From the NCBI GenBank assembly GCA_949358305.1, contig OX442317.1:11598186-11662185 (forward strand): a DNA stretch of 64,000 nucleotides, in the 5' to 3' direction. The notes beneath the pieces are model-generated. The model made no database searches and was not told the DNA's origin. It was given only the letters and a program-made list of their open reading frames with translations. Both the position numbers and the translations under genes were made by a program. Below, piece by piece: positions 42,601 through 52,229 of this stretch (its first letter is position 1; each line of letters opens with the position of its first letter). This stretch comes from Strigamia acuminata. Taxonomy: Eukaryota > Arthropoda > Chilopoda > Geophilomorpha > Linotaeniidae.

Positions 42601-43404
42601 GCCTAAATCATTGTCAGTCTTCGCAAATCTATCCGAATTTTTCTCCAGCAACTGGAACATTAGCCTTTGTTGTGATAGCGTCATGTTGTCATTCGCCATG
42701 GCTGTGCTAAAGTCAAATTGATTAACTCTGTTTTCATCAAGCACGCCCGACTCAATTACATAAAAGGCCTTTGCAATTGCTGAGTTTTTTCCCAAATAGA
42801 TTGTCTTTTTAGTTGGATTTGCAATTCGCAGAACTCCTTCACCTTTTCTGAATTTAGTCAATGTTTTGCAACAAATTACTCCAAAACGATCAATTACTCC
42901 ACTGAGTGGTTCTATGAATAGTTCATCATCTACTTTCTTTGCAATTTTTATTGGAACTACACATTCATGTAATGCTGGAATTGTTATTGGTTTTAAAACT
43001 CGGGCTATGTAATTTACATCAGTATAATTCTTTGACATTGGGAAAACTTCTTGTTGTTCATCTTTTGGGCCTACAAAGATCTTCTGTTGGTCATAGTCGA
43101 GTTTACACTTTGCAGATCTTAAGAAATTATCTCCTAGCAGTAAATGTCGTCCAAATCCATTGACAATCAACACTTCGATGGTATGTTGTTGTCGTCCAAC
43201 ATCAATGGTAATCCTGGTTTTTCCTTCTGGGATTATCAATGAGCCATCCACAACTCTCAATCGAACACCTGGGCAGGGTTGATATTTGAGCTGCAGAGTT
43301 CTCACCAAATCTTCACTGATGATATTACGAAAACCTCCAGAATCCAAGACACCAGTAATTTCCATACCATTTAATACTACTGGAATCTGCAAAAGTTCAT
43401 CCAT
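39679..43404 (-). CDS. pol: Gypsy Pol: protease, RT, RNase H, integrase (1241 aa)
   Basis: Domains in order: retropepsin with active-site DSG (VLDSGGF, residue ~16); reverse transcriptase (FCVDWRRLN, then YLDDLIVF with the catalytic DD); RNase H (SCDASAYGLG, TEREMLA, TDHSALQWL); integrase with the HHCC zinc region (CQHCAKAK) and the D,D-35-E core (IGIDTLGPF, LSDRGTEYRN, NGLTERFNA). The order RT-RNase H-integrase is that of Ty3/gypsy. The ATG at 43404 begins just before the protease, 71 bases after the gag stop and in a different frame; the frame is open a little upstream, so frameshifting or reinitiation is possible. Intact throughout. Confidence 0.95.
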   Translation of the reverse strand: MDELLQIPVVLNGMEITGVLDSGGFRNIISEDLVRTLQLKYQPCPGVRLRVVDGSLIIPEGKTRITIDVGRQQHTIEVLIVNGFGRHLLLGDNFLRSAKCKLDYDQQKIFVGPKDEQQEVFPMSKNYTDVNYIARVLKPITIPALHECVVPIKIAKKVDDELFIEPLSGVIDRFGVICCKTLTKFRKGEGVLRIANPTKKTIYLGKNSAIAKAFYVIESGVLDENRVNQFDFSTAMANDNMTLSQQRLMFQLLEKNSDRFAKTDNDLGRAHTIRHRIDTGDSPPIHLQPYRRSIKEKEIEDAETKKLLEQGVIRESESPWSAPVLLIKKRDGKWRFCVDWRRLNAVTKKMVYPLPRIDDTLDQLAGAKYFSMMDLIQGYHQVEIDEQDREKTAFTTSSGHYEFNVLGMGLCNSPAAFQKLMNKVLGNLLGKVCIAYLDDLIVFSKTFDQHLVDLEAVFQKLRTANLKVKLSKCTFATHTIRYLGHVVDAEGISPDPRNLDSVAKFPIPVNVKQLRGFLGLCSYYRKFIKGLADISKPLVNLTKKDEKFDWGPPHEKAFHTLRTALITVPVLAHPDFTQPFMISCDASAYGLGAILKQKVNNQERVIAYASRMMSTAEMNYTATEREMLAIIFAIEKFRPYLYGQKFQIITDHSALQWLKGVQNPNGRLARWALQLAEYDFEIFHKSGKKHTDADALSRIQEELSEEEIEKLPSLFLENLDLPVEQRKDPKLLDLITALENQEQLPRKRRRPLKQFVLQNKTLFRKKKLNSSLNMEDLLLVVPKQLQKDVLYEMHDGLLGAHLGLAKTWKRIRTRFFWTRIYKDVRNYVLSCQHCAKAKTMTTPAKGLMQPWSTVSKPFERIGIDTLGPFPLSRLGNKHVFVVTDYLSRNAIARPAAAATALEAAKTLLYEVILKEGSPREILSDRGTEYRNKMVEEVSNMFKSLHKTTSGYHPRTNGLTERFNATFAKMLQSYVNEEHTDWDEFLPFLLFSYNTAVHETTGYTPHYLLRGYDVDLTVDVNLDLPQKEFTLRTAKFIRAARKIANERLEKQSVKSKKRFDEDRVNKEFEPGELVYLKTINRKVGLSEKLLPQFSGPYEIVRRTAPNDYEIINSTRKKSDIVNVERLKPYKERIEEEIDEVLKDMPEKKVKFADKVKKISKKGEIMVGNIEKPVKIVKNKPKERYIDDTEQISLKSLFEPQPLIGTSENQLKNLPPEGVGTQNDDIRSRRLRPQKRKNYRHFY

Positions 43405-43475
43405 AGCGTGTAACTCGATAATTTCTAATTTCCTTTTTCTTCTTTTCTTTTTGTTATTTCGTCTTTGTGGCCATT

Positions 43476-44591
43476 CTAGTTTCCCAATGCATTAGGTGGT
43501 CCACCACGTGGGGCTCCTCGATTTCCTCGGCCTCGGTAATTTTCAATAAAATTTTTACCTTTATAATTCGGATTTTGTGGATGGCCTTGGTTATTCGGAT
43601 TCCCCTGTGGTCTTTGTCCTTGTGGTGGATTCCATTGCTGTTGTGGTGGATTCCACTGCTGTTGTGGATTTTGCTGTTGGAATCCTTGACCTGAATCATT
43701 CCACTGATTATTCCAATTACCTCTGTTTTGACCTCTATTGTCACTCCATCCTCTTCCTTGGTTCCTATTATTGCCATTCCACCATCCACGTTGTTGTCCA
43801 GATCGTCCTCTAAAGTTACCTCTATTGTAGAACTGGGCCTGGTTTGGATGTGGTGTATACCATTGATTTTGATAGAAGACTGGAGTAACCTCTGCATATT
43901 GAGCTTCCCCAAACTGCTGCTGTTGTCTTAGCACTTTGACCTCTGCTAACAACTCGTCTTTGGTTTTATTGACGTCGCTCGGTTCAACTAACAAGCTTGG
44001 TTTCACCTCGCCTGTTGTATCAACAGCTTTTTGCAGTAGGGTTAGTAAAACTTCTGCAGGGTCCTCACTGAATGCATGAGCTTCCAATAATCCAAGTTGA
44101 GATGTTAATTGATCCAATGTCTTTGGAAAATTGACTACCAATTTATCTCTAGTCACCTTTTTAAGTCCTTGAAACACATGAAATATCTTTTGTTCTTCAG
44201 TAAATGCTGGTCTCGCAAAAGAACATTCTTTTAATATTTTCTGCATATGTTCCAAAGCTGTCCCATCTTTGTGCTGCATTGCCTGTAATTTCGACAAAAT
44301 TGTTGTTATTTGTCGTCTGAATTTTGCCTTCAACGCATCTTTCCATTGAATCCATGTTCTAGTCGGATGTTGTGGAAGTTGGTCTAGATACCACGATGAT
44401 GCGGAGGATTTCAGCACAATTGATAGATGTTTAATTCTCTCGGTGTCATCGGCTATTGTATCTTCATATCCGATCAGCCATGTGTCAATATTTCCTGTCG
44501 CCGGATCAAAGTCAACTGGATTTCTTCTATTAACCACTAAATTTTGTAATACCGTCTGTATTGCTACAAGTTCTGGTGAAGCATTTGCCAT
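43476..44591 (-). CDS. gag: Gypsy Gag
   Basis: The frame is open from about 44990, but that part has no ATG (its apparent start at 44897 is TTG); the first ATG is at 44591 (MANASPELVA). The middle has a helical capsid-like region (FDPATGNIDTWLIGYEDTI, then WYLDQLP). The C-terminus is rich in Gly, Gln, Asn and Trp with RGN/RG repeats instead of CCHC zinc knuckles, presumably the RNA-binding part. The upstream open stretch may be translated from a non-AUG codon or joined by splicing. Confidence 0.8.
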   Translation of the reverse strand: MANASPELVAIQTVLQNLVVNRRNPVDFDPATGNIDTWLIGYEDTIADDTERIKHLSIVLKSSASSWYLDQLPQHPTRTWIQWKDALKAKFRRQITTILSKLQAMQHKDGTALEHMQKILKECSFARPAFTEEQKIFHVFQGLKKVTRDKLVVNFPKTLDQLTSQLGLLEAHAFSEDPAEVLLTLLQKAVDTTGEVKPSLLVEPSDVNKTKDELLAEVKVLRQQQQFGEAQYAEVTPVFYQNQWYTPHPNQAQFYNRGNFRGRSGQQRGWWNGNNRNQGRGWSDNRGQNRGNWNNQWNDSGQGFQQQNPQQQWNPPQQQWNPPQGQRPQGNPNNQGHPQNPNYKGKNFIENYRGRGNRGAPRGGPPNALGN

Positions 44592-44897
44592 TTTAATTGG
44601 TGATTGTTCTTTATTTATACACAAATATGAAAGTTCTAAATTTGGTTGCTCCTCAACGTCTTGGAAAACGTCCTTCTCGTCTGCGTCGTCCTGATCACCC
44701 TGTTCTCGTATCAATAATTCTCCTAATTGCTCCACCTCGTGTGGGAACAATTCAGCTTGAAGATCAGCACTAACAACTCGTATTCGGTGCTGTTGCGGGG
44801 TTTCACCTTCCCTTTTTTGAGTTTTAAGTCCCTCTTTGGGTTTTGGCCCCCTATTTCGCTCAGTCACCTTGTCACTCAATGCTGTCTCTTCTTCCAA

Positions 44898-45834
44898 CTC
44901 TTCTTCTTTCTTACTACCTGAGAGCAGGTAATCCGTTACGTATTTTGAAAACGCGTAACGTCTAGAGTCCGCAATGATTTATTAATTGTAGAGAAGACAC
45001 AATCCTTTGACTCGAAGCACTTTTAATTCACTTTTCCAGTTATAAATAACACTATAACTTTTTAGCACACAAAACTCTTTTCACTTTCTGAAAAATAATT
45101 CAATAATTAAACACTTCAATTTTTACAGAAATGTTTCAAAACACTAGAACAATTCAATAATTAAACAATTCAATTTTCACGGTCATAATTACAAAAATAT
45201 CCAAAAAAAAAACGATTCATTTTCACGGTCATAATTACTAAATTTCATCAAAACTATTCAAGGAAAAATTTCTTATTAATAACACTTTACAAAAATGCTC
45301 TGGAAAAAAAACAAATTCATTAATAACTATAAACAATATATTCTCTATTATTATCCAATTTTATCTCAACATCACAATTAAATTCCTTATTAACATACAA
45401 TTTCATCAAATTTTATCAAAATTCAATCAATAATACTATATCAATTCAATTCAAAGTCAAATATCACAGTAAATAACACTCAAATGCAAATTTATCCAAT
45501 TTAAACACTCAAAACTTCTATTCTATTCTATTTTATTTTTTAGACTTTGCCAATTTTCAATCTAATTGACCTATTTATTCACTAGCAATGACTCAATCTC
45601 ACTTTCCTATCAGTTTCACAAATGAATCACTCATATTTAAATTAGTTTGGGATTTCTCTAAATTTTATATGATTTTCAAGGCTATTTTTAAGCTAAATTT
45701 GCCAATTTTATGTTATTTTAATTCTAATTTCACTCATTTTGCTCTAAATTTTACGATTTTTGATGATTTAACTCTAATTTTCGGGGTTTTTATTCTAATT
45801 TTGGTCTCGGCGAAAGAACCGCACCTCCACCATT
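44898..45834 (-). other. Gypsy 5' leader
   Basis: AT-rich untranslated leader of the element between the 5' LTR and gag, containing the primer-binding site at its LTR end (about 45816-45832). No gene. Confidence 0.7.
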
Positions 45835-46407
45835 TGTTACGTGGATTCCGGGCCTGATCAGGTTTCCACGCAACTGTGTTTAATTGGGGTTTTAATGAGT
45901 GTGAAAAGGAAGGAATGAGATTCATTTATGCTTTAAATTCAATTCAGATTTATTTGACCGGACAAACAGAGTTTGTTCGATCCCTTTTAAATTCAGTTAC
46001 ATTTATTCTCAAACAGGTCAGAATGTTATTTGGATAAACTATCATTTTACATTTATCAAATGTACAACCTTTATTAATTGGGTTATAAAACAACTGTGTG
46101 ATAATCTAAATGTAATGCAATCAAATTGGTTTTATAGTCATCAGCCGCGCTCTTTATTGAGGCGACATCAGACTCTCTAGTTCCTGAAAAGCAAAAGTGA
46201 TTAGCGAGCTGTCTTAGTGCGGGCTCCTTATTTATAGCAAATCTGCCATAAACCCCATAATTGAATTGATCGGTCCATCACATGGCGATGACGGAGTCCA
46301 ACCGTCAGCGCCATCTGTGGCCGAAATTTAGCAACATTTAACCTAATAATGATTCGAATTACGTGCTACGAATCGCGCATCAATTGGCACGGTTCGTACA
46401 CGTGACA
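45835..46407 (-). repeat. 5' LTR of the gypsy element
   Basis: 573 bases, same sequence as 38333-38905 by eye; the outer end is next to the ATAT duplication at 46408. Confidence 0.95.
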
Positions 46408-47114
46408 ATATATCATTCGAGATATTGAGCCAGGTGCTTAAAAGAGGCATTTTAGAGTTGGAGCACAACCAAGCTTGGCTTAACAGCGGCGAAAATAAAA
46501 TTTATAGATGTGAAATGGACAACAACGTTGTGACGATTGTATATTTACTTATTTTAGTAACAAAAAAAATTGAGAATACATCGAAGGAAGAGAAGGAGCT
46601 CATTTATACATTGGTATCTAAATTGAATTATCTCCGACCAACTACTAGATATAACAGATATTCACTTCTGCATATTGTGGTGCATCCACAAATGGCGAGG
46701 AGTAACTATTTTTATGATTGTATTGCCAACGCAGACGTTGTCAGACTGTTGATTAAGTGTGGTGCTGAAGTGAACATTCGTGACAAGAACGGAAACTCTC
46801 CTTTGCATTTAATTGCCATTTACCAGATACCCAACACTGACTGTTCCGTAAGCCATTCGGTATTAATGGAATTGATAAACAGTAAGGCGCACCTGGATAT
46901 TGTCAACAACAATGGACAGACCCCGTACGACGTTGCAACGAATTGTAACACCAAGAGTACATTACTTACACTAGTTAATTCCAAACTAAATCTCGGATGT
47001 ATTGCAGCTAAAGCAGTGTGCAGATATAAGATTCCATATCATCGCGAACGCGTACCACAAATTTTACACCGTTTTATTGAACTTCATGGATTTATTGATG
47101 TTACTGGACGCTAA

Positions 47115-47561
47115 ACGCTATATTTGAGACACTGAACACTTTGGGAATGTATCCGTTTTAAACCGTGGACGTCCCTTGTGTGTCGAGCTGGACAAGAACA
47201 TCGCCCACCCCATAAGAGATGCGACCGCGACCGCTGGTTTATTCAGCTCTTAGAATATAAGGACAGGGCATTATCAAACGCAAGCTTAATTACGAAAAAA
47301 AAATTTTCTCGGGCAAAACTGTTAATAAAAGACGGTTTCTCATTCAAATCTTTGTTAATCTTTATAGTATAGTCTTTCATCATCCCTGTTATCCAGTGTT
47401 ATAGATGAGGAGAATCCCCAGAATTGAAACCAGAATGAGATAAAGAAAGGATGCAAGCCAATAATAACTACTTTGTAATAGGTGTTTTAACAAACAAAAT
47501 TCAATAAGGACTTATCTACAGAGCTGTTGTTGTAATTCCATCAGCTTTAATCACACCACTA
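47115..47561. other. FEM1 3' flank, no gene
   Basis: Downstream of the FEM1 stop; a 64-residue frame at 47178 has no support. Presumably 3' untranslated and spacer sequence. Confidence 0.45.
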
Positions 47562-47838
47562 CAGTCAGTGCACGGTATCTTGATGCTAAATTCGTACTGC
47601 GCATCCCATTCTGCGCAGACAATTTTCTAATTCCAGTTGTTATTTAGCAGTATTAAGCCTAATATTAGGCCTATCAATGCTAAAATAAAGTAAATAAACA
47701 CAAATATTTTGGTTATACTGTGAGAATTACTTTTAATGATTAGTTTTTTGTTGTTTATTTACTTTATTTTAGCATTATTAGGCCTAATAATGCTAATAAA
47801 TAAATAAATAAATAATAATAAATAAATAATGGGTCACC

Positions 47839-49191
47839 ATGGCCGCTACCAGTCGCTTTTGCATCACGCTCCAGAACCAAACAGACATCTTGCAAAATAT
47901 CGATACATTGACTGATATTTTCTACTCGATGGCAGCTGCTCACCCGACGGCCAAAACTATCATAGATGAGTTTGATTCCTGCTCGAAAAAGATCATTTTC
48001 ATCGCAAGTAATGCTCAACCGTTAGGCCTCGCCGCCACTGACCGCGTGGTCGCCACTCGTAGATCTGGCAGAAAACGCCTTAAACGTACCGAAAATACCT
48101 CAACTGGAGGGAAATGGACCACCACTACTTCACGCCCGTCTTCCAATGCCTTACGCGGCGATTTGGACGAATTTTCCGACATCTCATCTGACGACGCCGT
48201 GAACGAATCCAATGCCGTGAATGACGCCCGTAAAACCGCCGAGTTGACCGCCACTCAACCCAACACACAAACAGTACGTAATGTCGTCCAAATCATTGAC
48301 CCACTGCAACCACCATCACCAACAACACCGAAATTACCCGTCCCGACATCGAATTCACTGCAACTAGACCAAATCCAGGCCTCGATCGCGAAAATTGAAT
48401 CGATAATGGCTGCCGTCAATAATACCCTCGCTACGCACGCATTAGACATTGTCGCGCTACAAAATGGAGCTGCCGTTTCTCCAGGTAATTCAAGTGATGC
48501 TCCATTACTTCGTGTATCGTCCAACTCAGTGCCAAACCTAACGTCATTGCCACTCGCTGCCCCGCCGCCACGGTCGTACGCCAGCGCCGCTGTTTCAAAT
48601 CGCCCACCCGGACACCATGTCACCACAAGTGCCGCAATCTCGAAGCCACACGCGCCTGACAACTTGAACACCACCAACACGGAGTCTTACCCGCCCCGTG
48701 CACCTGCCCGTATCCGCTCTCTCATCCAAAACTCGACCAGTACTGCTGAACTTTCATCGTTTTCTCGCGTTACTGCCCGTGATGATGCTCGTGATGGTGC
48801 CCGCGACAATGTTTCATCCCGCGGTGCCCCCCGCATCCGCTCGAGGATCGGTAATGTGGTTGGAAGTTCCCTCCGTGCTGCCACCGCCCTTGATGACCGT
48901 CCGACTACGCGCATCCTGCTCTCAAATCTGCTCGCCGCCACCACTGCTGAGGAGGTTCGCTCGTACGCCGTTTCCCGCGGCCTAACCGTCCTTCAGTGTG
49001 CAAGATGGACTAAGGAGGACAAATCCATCAGCAAATCGTTTTTCCTGCGCATCGCTACAGATGACCCTGCGTCATTGATCTCCCCGCACATGTGGCCCCG
49101 CAGCATCGGCGTCCGGCCATTCCACGGCAAAAATCCCCATCTCCTACCCACTCACCCCTCTCCCACCACTAATATTCAGCCCTTTTCGTAG
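47839..49191 (+). CDS. LINE ORF1 protein (450 aa)
   Basis: Intact frame ending TAG four bases before ORF2. Ser/Thr/Pro/Ala-rich with a low-complexity middle; the last 80 residues contain a small folded region (ILLSNLLAATTAEEVRSYAV) of the type seen in ORF1 of CR1/jockey-like elements. No CCHC knuckle is visible. It probably binds element RNA. GC content is far above that of its neighbours. Confidence 0.75.
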   Translation: MAATSRFCITLQNQTDILQNIDTLTDIFYSMAAAHPTAKTIIDEFDSCSKKIIFIASNAQPLGLAATDRVVATRRSGRKRLKRTENTSTGGKWTTTTSRPSSNALRGDLDEFSDISSDDAVNESNAVNDARKTAELTATQPNTQTVRNVVQIIDPLQPPSPTTPKLPVPTSNSLQLDQIQASIAKIESIMAAVNNTLATHALDIVALQNGAAVSPGNSSDAPLLRVSSNSVPNLTSLPLAAPPPRSYASAAVSNRPPGHHVTTSAAISKPHAPDNLNTTNTESYPPRAPARIRSLIQNSTSTAELSSFSRVTARDDARDGARDNVSSRGAPRIRSRIGNVVGSSLRAATALDDRPTTRILLSNLLAATTAEEVRSYAVSRGLTVLQCARWTKEDKSISKSFFLRIATDDPASLISPHMWPRSIGVRPFHGKNPHLLPTHPSPTTNIQPFS

Positions 49192-49195
49192 TAGC

Positions 49196-51925
49196 ATGGC
49201 CACCCGGTCATGCAATAACCTTCCTTTTACCATCATGTACCTGAATGCACGCTCTTTATTTTCCAAAATTAATGACATCGTTGGCCTCGCTCAGTCGTCT
49301 GGTCCCGACATCTTGGCTATCACCGAAACCTGGGCCTCTCCTGAGTGCCCAGACGAGTGCTTCAACATTCCCGGCTATTCTCTGGCTCGTACTGACCGTT
49401 CATCCCGTGGGGGCGGAGTTGCATTGTTTTTTAGAGACTTTTACACTTTTACCTCCCAAATTTCATTTGAGTCTGATGGTGCCGAATTTCTGTTCGGTGT
49501 CTTGTCTTCTTCGAGCTTCGTTACCCAGATAATTATACTGTATCGTACTTCTTCTTGGCCGCTTTCTCACATTTTTGACATTTTCACCGAACACTTTTCC
49601 CCAAACCTTTCTACTATCGTTGCTGGTGACTTTAACCACAACTTTCTTGTTAATTTGTCCAATGACGACGTTGTTAGATTCATGGCTAGTGCTGACTTGT
49701 CTCCCACAATCTCCAAACCCACTCGTGTTTGCAACACTACTGCCACTTTAATTGACCAAATTTTTATCTCCAACCATTTAGTCATGACCTCGTGTACCTT
49801 GTTCGATCTTGATATGCTCGACCACAAAGTCGTCCTGCTATCATTGTCCATTCCTAAACCCCCCACCCCTCCCCCACCTCTCCGTACCCCCATGTATGCT
49901 TTTAATAAATGTAACTGGGAGTTAATTCGATCTCAATTGTCTTTAATTGATTGGCAGCCTCTTACCGCTTCGACTGACATTGACTTCAAAGTTTCTTTCT
50001 TTTGCACCCAAATTCGTAAATTGTTATTGAAACACGCATCCCCGTCCTCCCTATCTCGCAAACGCCCTAAACCTTGGTGGACTGCTGAACTTTCTACTCT
50101 TCAAAAAACCAAAACTATGCTCTTCCTCCGTCGTAAGTCTGGTTGCATCACGGATCACAAAATTGCCTGTCGCCACTTCAAGGCTATGGTACGGCGTAAT
50201 AAACGTCAACTAGTCATGGCTTCAAAAAATTTTTGGCGCCTTGTTAAACCTAGGACGTCCACTACATGTCTTCCCGACTCCCCTAATATCTATGAGTTGT
50301 ATGCTAAGTTCCTCGACAACCCTCTCAACACTACCATCCCTAACTTTCCACCTTCCTTTTCTCCAACCCCGTGTTTATTACCGTCATTTAATTCCTTTAA
50401 GTATGTAACTCCAGCTGACATTGCCTTTGCTGCCCTGAATACTAACCTCACATCGAAGTTCTCTGCTGACGGCATTCCTGGTATTGCTATCAAACACCTG
50501 TTGCCATCGATTCTCCTTCCCCTCACCAACATTTTCAATACTATCATTGACTCATCCACCTACCCCACTGCCTGGAAACAGTCCGTCATCACTCCTCTTT
50601 ACAAAGGTGGTGATAAATCCCTCATCTCTAACTTTCGCCCTATTTCTTCTCTCCCTCCCTTATCAAAATTAGCTGATCGTTGTATCCTCCTTCAAATCCG
50701 CCCTACCATCACCAAAAATTCTTCCCCTAATCAGTATGGTTCCCGTCCCGGTTCGAGCGCCCTGAAGCTCATCTTTACTCTTTACTTCGAAATCGTTCGT
50801 GGCTGTGACTCCCATCGTCATGTTCACATCGCGAAAACTGATGTATCCAAGGCTTTTGATACCCCGTCTCACTCCCATACCCTCTCTTCGTTGGAAAAGC
50901 TCTCCATTGGTCCTATCCCGCTGTCACTGTTTTCGTCGTACCTCTCCAACCGGTCATGCCAAATTGCCTCCGACCCCAAAAAGACTGTTTTTCCTTCTAC
51001 CCGTGGTGTGACCCAAGGCTCTGTGCTCGGACCTTTGCTGTACAACATTGTCTCCAATCCTGTTCTGGATCTTCCACTGACTTCCAGCATTCGTTCGTTC
51101 GTTGATGACAATTTTCTATCCCGCACGACTCCATCAAACCTTAATATTGTTTCCTCCGACCTCTTTTCAGCCGACATCTCCATTCTAACTGACTGGTATA
51201 CGTCTCATGATATGTGCCTCAACCCCTCTAAAACCAATATTGTCACTTTCAAACGAGTTCCTAATGCTCGGTCCTCCAACCCCACCGACTCGGTTTCCAT
51301 TCTTGGTCTTACCTTAGACCCCCACTTGACATTTGCCCCACACATATCTCTCCTTACAAAATTCCTCTCCCGGTCAGGCTTCATTGTTAACAAACTTCGT
51401 CGAGTTTTGTCCCAGCCTGAATTGTCAACATATATTAAAACCAAAATTCATCCTAAAATCACGTATGCTTCCCCGATTTGGAATTCGTCCCCTCATAGAT
51501 TTAAAATTCCCCTCATTACTGCATATAACCTCGTGCTTCGTTTCGCCTTTAAAATCCCGAGGTACGACCACATCACACCGCACTGCAGAAAACATAAGAT
51601 ATTGTCATTGGTCAACCTACTGCTCCTCTTTGATTTGTCATCATTGTGTGATGCTCTCCGCGACCCTGCTCATCCCGCGCATTTCATCACCAACCAATAC
51701 CACCCGGAGGCCTTCGTTCGCACCACTCGTAGACACATGTTTGAACCTGCCACGCATATCACTGCATATTTGTCGAAATCGTACCCATTTCGTTGTTTCT
51801 CGTCTTGGAACAATCTCCCCATCGAGCTTCGTTCCTCTGCCCTTGAATGTTCGTCAGCTATGTGTGCGTCTCATTGCCGCCATTTCCATCGGCGCCTACA
51901 TCGTCACTTATTATCGGTTCAATAA
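49196..51925 (+). CDS. LINE ORF2: endonuclease and reverse transcriptase (909 aa)
   Basis: The N-terminal endonuclease/exonuclease/phosphatase domain (YLNARSLFSK, DILAITETW, then AGDFNHNF) makes the target nick. The reverse transcriptase follows, with FRPISSLPPLSKL, TDVSKAFDTPSH, GVTQGSVLGPLLY and catalytic FVDD (SFVDDNFLS) in place of the usual FADD/YADD. The frame is intact. The element ends in AAATAAATAAATAAT tail repeats near 52003. It resembles the CR1/jockey group; the exact clade is not assigned. Confidence 0.9.
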   Translation: MATRSCNNLPFTIMYLNARSLFSKINDIVGLAQSSGPDILAITETWASPECPDECFNIPGYSLARTDRSSRGGGVALFFRDFYTFTSQISFESDGAEFLFGVLSSSSFVTQIIILYRTSSWPLSHIFDIFTEHFSPNLSTIVAGDFNHNFLVNLSNDDVVRFMASADLSPTISKPTRVCNTTATLIDQIFISNHLVMTSCTLFDLDMLDHKVVLLSLSIPKPPTPPPPLRTPMYAFNKCNWELIRSQLSLIDWQPLTASTDIDFKVSFFCTQIRKLLLKHASPSSLSRKRPKPWWTAELSTLQKTKTMLFLRRKSGCITDHKIACRHFKAMVRRNKRQLVMASKNFWRLVKPRTSTTCLPDSPNIYELYAKFLDNPLNTTIPNFPPSFSPTPCLLPSFNSFKYVTPADIAFAALNTNLTSKFSADGIPGIAIKHLLPSILLPLTNIFNTIIDSSTYPTAWKQSVITPLYKGGDKSLISNFRPISSLPPLSKLADRCILLQIRPTITKNSSPNQYGSRPGSSALKLIFTLYFEIVRGCDSHRHVHIAKTDVSKAFDTPSHSHTLSSLEKLSIGPIPLSLFSSYLSNRSCQIASDPKKTVFPSTRGVTQGSVLGPLLYNIVSNPVLDLPLTSSIRSFVDDNFLSRTTPSNLNIVSSDLFSADISILTDWYTSHDMCLNPSKTNIVTFKRVPNARSSNPTDSVSILGLTLDPHLTFAPHISLLTKFLSRSGFIVNKLRRVLSQPELSTYIKTKIHPKITYASPIWNSSPHRFKIPLITAYNLVLRFAFKIPRYDHITPHCRKHKILSLVNLLLLFDLSSLCDALRDPAHPAHFITNQYHPEAFVRTTRRHMFEPATHITAYLSKSYPFRCFSSWNNLPIELRSSALECSSAMCASHCRHFHRRLHRHLLSVQ

Positions 51926-52229
51926 TCATTGTATCATTGTATCATACTTGTGTCTCATTTCTTTTTACTCCTTTGGAGTGCGATCAAATAAATAAATAAT
52001 AGGCTTAATACTGCTAAATAACAACTGGAATTAGAAAATCGTCTGCGCAGAATGGGATGCGCAGTACGAATTTAGCATCAAGATACCGTGTGCTGACTGT
52101 AGGCACCATTTTATTTTCGAGGTAGTTGGACTTTTTACATTTGTATTTATTTTTATTTTTTTACTAATTAATAAAAAAAATAAACACTTGTATAAAGCAA
52201 ACAAATTTTTATTTTCATTATTTTTAACA

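Larger units (their letters stand above)
38333..46407 (-). mobile_element. Ty3/gypsy LTR retrotransposon, complete
   Basis: 8,075 bases, minus orientation: 5' LTR at 45835-46407, leader, gag, pol, and 3' LTR at 38333-38905. The 4-base target duplication ATAT is present. The primer-binding site follows the 5' LTR after two bases (TGGTGGAGGTGCGGTTC on the element strand), complementary to a tRNA 3' end ending in CCA; the tRNA is not identified. Identical-looking LTRs and open gag and pol indicate very recent insertion. Confidence 0.93.
37068..47114 (+). pseudogene. fem-1: FEM1-type ankyrin/TPR gene split by a gypsy element
   Basis: The 5' part (37068-38332) encodes about seven ankyrin repeats and a TPR-like segment (ILGAHNPNVAD) typical of FEM1, the substrate receptor of CUL2 ubiquitin ligases. 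The 3' part (46412-47114) encodes the two C-terminal ankyrin repeats and the FEM1-like end (LGCIAAKAVCRYKIPYH). A Ty3/gypsy element lies at 38333-46407 between two ATAT copies (38329-38332 and 46408-46411). The two parts stay in the same reading frame once the element and one ATAT are discounted, for a total of about 655 codons, near normal FEM1 length. The gene body has no intron. As it stands, the product would end inside the LTR at codon 438. An animal gene inactivated in this haplotype, unless another copy exists. Confidence 0.85.
47562..52099. mobile_element. Tc1/mariner-like inverted-repeat element split by a LINE
   Basis: The left end CAGTCAGTGCACGGTATCTT and the right end (reverse complement CAGTCAGCACACGGTATC) are flanked by TA at 47560 and 52100. 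The inverted repeats extend about 105-115 bases each with a few mismatches, down to an AGCAGTATTAAGCCTA block. Inside the left half a second inverted repeat (47660-47700 versus 47750-47790) surrounds AGGCCTAATA palindromes. No transposase is present, so it was a non-autonomous element before the LINE entered it. Confidence 0.7.

Noticed and set aside
48015-51995. Several minus-strand and alternate-frame ORFs over the LINE
   Set aside because: Shadows of the GC-rich LINE ORF1 and ORF2.
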